This document shows, one piece after another, positions 6,450 through 7,099 of a stretch of 7,099 nucleotides of DNA. The DNA comes from Flavobacteria bacterium RIFCSPLOWO2_12_FULL_31_7 (GTDB taxonomy: Bacteria; Bacteroidota; Bacteroidia; Flavobacteriales; Flavobacteriaceae). Positions within the stretch are counted from its first letter, which is position 1, and the number at the start of each line of letters is the position of its first letter. The translations under genes were made by a program, and so were the position numbers. The stretch is taken from assembly GCA_001800945.1 (NCBI GenBank), contig MGWJ01000053.1, positions 1 to 7,099 of the forward strand, given 5' to 3'. The notes beneath the pieces are model-generated. The model was given only the letters and a program-made list of their open reading frames with translations, was not told where the DNA came from and made no database searches.

Positions 6450-6460
6450 TTCTTAAGAAA

Positions 6461-6766
6461 ATGAGTCAAAAAATCAGAATAAAATTGAAATCTTACGATC
6501 ACATGTTGGTAGACAAGTCTGCTGAAAAGATTGTAAAAACTGTAAAAAGTACAGGTGCTGTTGTAACTGGTCCAATTCCATTACCAACTCACAAAAGAAT
6601 TTTTACAGTATTACGTTCTCCACACGTAAACAAAAAATCTAGAGAGCAGTTTGAATTAATGTCATACAAAAGACTTTTAGATATTTATAGTTCTTCTTCA
6701 AAAACGATTGATGCGTTAATGAAATTAGAATTACCAAGTGGTGTAGAAGTAGAAATTAAAGTATAA
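6461..6766 (+). CDS. rpsJ: 30S ribosomal protein S10 (NusE)
   Basis: The 101 residues match the full length of S10 (E. coli 103). Typical parts are the start KIRIKLKSYDH, the GPIPLPTHKRIFTVLRSPHV block (38-56 region) and SPHVNKKSREQFE (53-65), the extended loop that reaches into the 30S head and in which changes affect tetracycline and tigecycline response in other bacteria. S10 also acts as NusE, partnering NusB in transcription antitermination and NusG in transcription-translation coupling. The ATG lies 11 bases after the fusA stop, behind TTAAGAAA, with no Shine-Dalgarno. Placement directly after fusA, where proteobacteria have tuf, is a known Bacteroidota arrangement. A strong terminator starts 19 bases after the stop codon, so this is the last gene of the str transcript. 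Confidence 0.98.
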   Translation: MSQKIRIKLKSYDHMLVDKSAEKIVKTVKSTGAVVTGPIPLPTHKRIFTVLRSPHVNKKSREQFELMSYKRLLDIYSSSSKTIDALMKLELPSGVEVEIKV

Positions 6767-6784
6767 CTTTATTTCATAATAAAT

Positions 6785-6817
6785 AAAAACCGAGTTGAAA
6801 TACTACTCGGTTTTTTT
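6785..6817 (+). terminator. Intrinsic terminator after rpsJ
   Basis: AAAAACCGAGT (6785-6795) pairs with ACTCGGTTTTT (6805-6815) around a nine-base loop (TGAAATACT). The stem has a CCGAG core and runs into seven T residues (6811-6817). It is the only strong terminator I see in the window. The A-tract on the 5' side would let it work partly in the opposite direction, but no minus-strand gene enters from the right. Confidence 0.93.
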
Positions 6818-6878
6818 ATATCTTCAAGAGAAAAAATATATCATTTTTGTTGTTTTTGAAAATAAGTTAACATTTATT

Positions 6879-6908
6879 TTTGAGAACAATAAAATATTTA
6901 TATATTTG
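6879..6908 (+). promoter_or_regulatory. Promoter for rplC and the downstream ribosomal-protein genes
   Basis: TTTG at 6879-6882, an 18-base spacer and TATATTTG at 6901-6908 match the Bacteroidota promoter consensus. The following CACCCTT resembles the sequence after the str promoter (CATCCCTT), so the start is expected near 6912-6914. That gives a leader of nearly 60 bases before rplC. It lies downstream of the rpsJ terminator and so should start a separate transcript. The spacer contains AAAATATTT, also present at the same place in the str promoter. Confidence 0.82.
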
Positions 6909-6922
6909 CACCCTTGAAAAAA

Positions 6923-6940
6923 TTCAGCAAGTGTGCTGAA
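6923..6940 (+). other. Hairpin in the rplC 5' leader
   Basis: TTCAGCA (6923-6929) and TGCTGAA (6934-6940) form a perfect seven-pair stem with the four-base loop AGTG. It lies about ten bases after the predicted transcript start and 30 bases before the rplC ATG. No T-run follows, so it is not a terminator. It could be a protein-binding leader element or a 5' stabilising hairpin; the sequence alone does not decide. Confidence 0.6.
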
Positions 6941-6970
6941 AATCAATGTTTAATTAATTAATATGTATTT

Positions 6971-7099
6971 ATGTCTGGGTTAATCGGAAGAAAAATCGGT
7001 ATGACTAGCATCTTTGACGAGAATGGAAAAAACATTCCATGTACTGTTATTGAAGCTGGGCCATGCGTTGTTACCCAAGTCAGAACCAACGAAGTTGAT
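6971..7099 (+). CDS. rplC: 50S ribosomal protein L3, N-terminal part (cut by window end)
   Basis: The open frame of 43 codons starts at the ATG at 6971 and reads MSGLIGRKIGMTSIFDENGK, then IPCTVIEAGPCVVTQVRT, which is the conserved N-terminus of L3. The frame is still open at the window edge. L3 is an early-assembling 50S protein whose extended loop reaches the peptidyl-transferase centre; only the first beta-barrel strands are visible here. It would be the first gene of the S10/spc-type cluster (rplD, rplW, rplB and so on are expected beyond the window). There is no Shine-Dalgarno; the preceding 25 bases are almost all A/T. Confidence 0.96.
   Translation, partial: MSGLIGRKIGMTSIFDENGKNIPCTVIEAGPCVVTQVRTNEVD

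Overview
The window is chromosomal DNA of a Bacteroidota bacterium, most likely a flavobacterium (Flavobacterium or a close relative). The evidence is the strong A/T bias, Bacteroidota-type promoters (TTTG, a spacer of about 19 bases, then TAnnTTTG), start codons with no Shine-Dalgarno sequence, flavobacterial-looking ribosomal proteins and EF-G, and a str operon in which rpsJ, not tuf, follows fusA. It is mostly a housekeeping region. I see no mobile element, CRISPR array, tRNA, rRNA, toxin-antitoxin pair or defence system.

Left part (1-3183). The 3' end of a rhomboid-family intramembrane protease gene enters on the + strand and stops at 328. Three genes on the - strand then run toward it. 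In transcription order they are an Omp85-superfamily outer-membrane protein (3183-1528), the 23S rRNA 2'-O-methyltransferase gene rlmB (1451-714), and a small predicted secreted protein of unknown function (689-282), whose 3' end overlaps the rhomboid gene tail to tail by 47 bases. A near-consensus -7 box lies only a few bases before the rlmB ATG, so rlmB may have its own promoter and a very short or absent 5' leader. A 14-base direct repeat fills the Omp85/rlmB gap.

Middle (3184-3391). A divergent intergenic region carries the str operon promoter. A perfect 16-base palindrome fills most of its -33/-7 spacer.

Right part (3392-7099). rpsL, rpsG, fusA and rpsJ are closely spaced (gaps of 26, 11 and 11 bases) and end at a strong intrinsic terminator (6785-6817). 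A new promoter (6879-6908) and a 5' leader containing a 7-bp hairpin then drive rplC, the first gene of the downstream ribosomal-protein cluster, which is cut by the window edge. S10 is therefore predicted to be transcribed with S12, S7 and EF-G and separately from L3. The genes of this half supply 30S head and decoding-centre proteins, the translocase and 50S protein L3. rlmB on the other strand modifies 23S rRNA.

The most interesting points are regulatory: the palindrome inside the str promoter, the terminator-promoter break between rpsJ and rplC, the leader hairpins with a shared A/T motif, and the possible leaderless rlmB. I found no convincing previously undescribed system.
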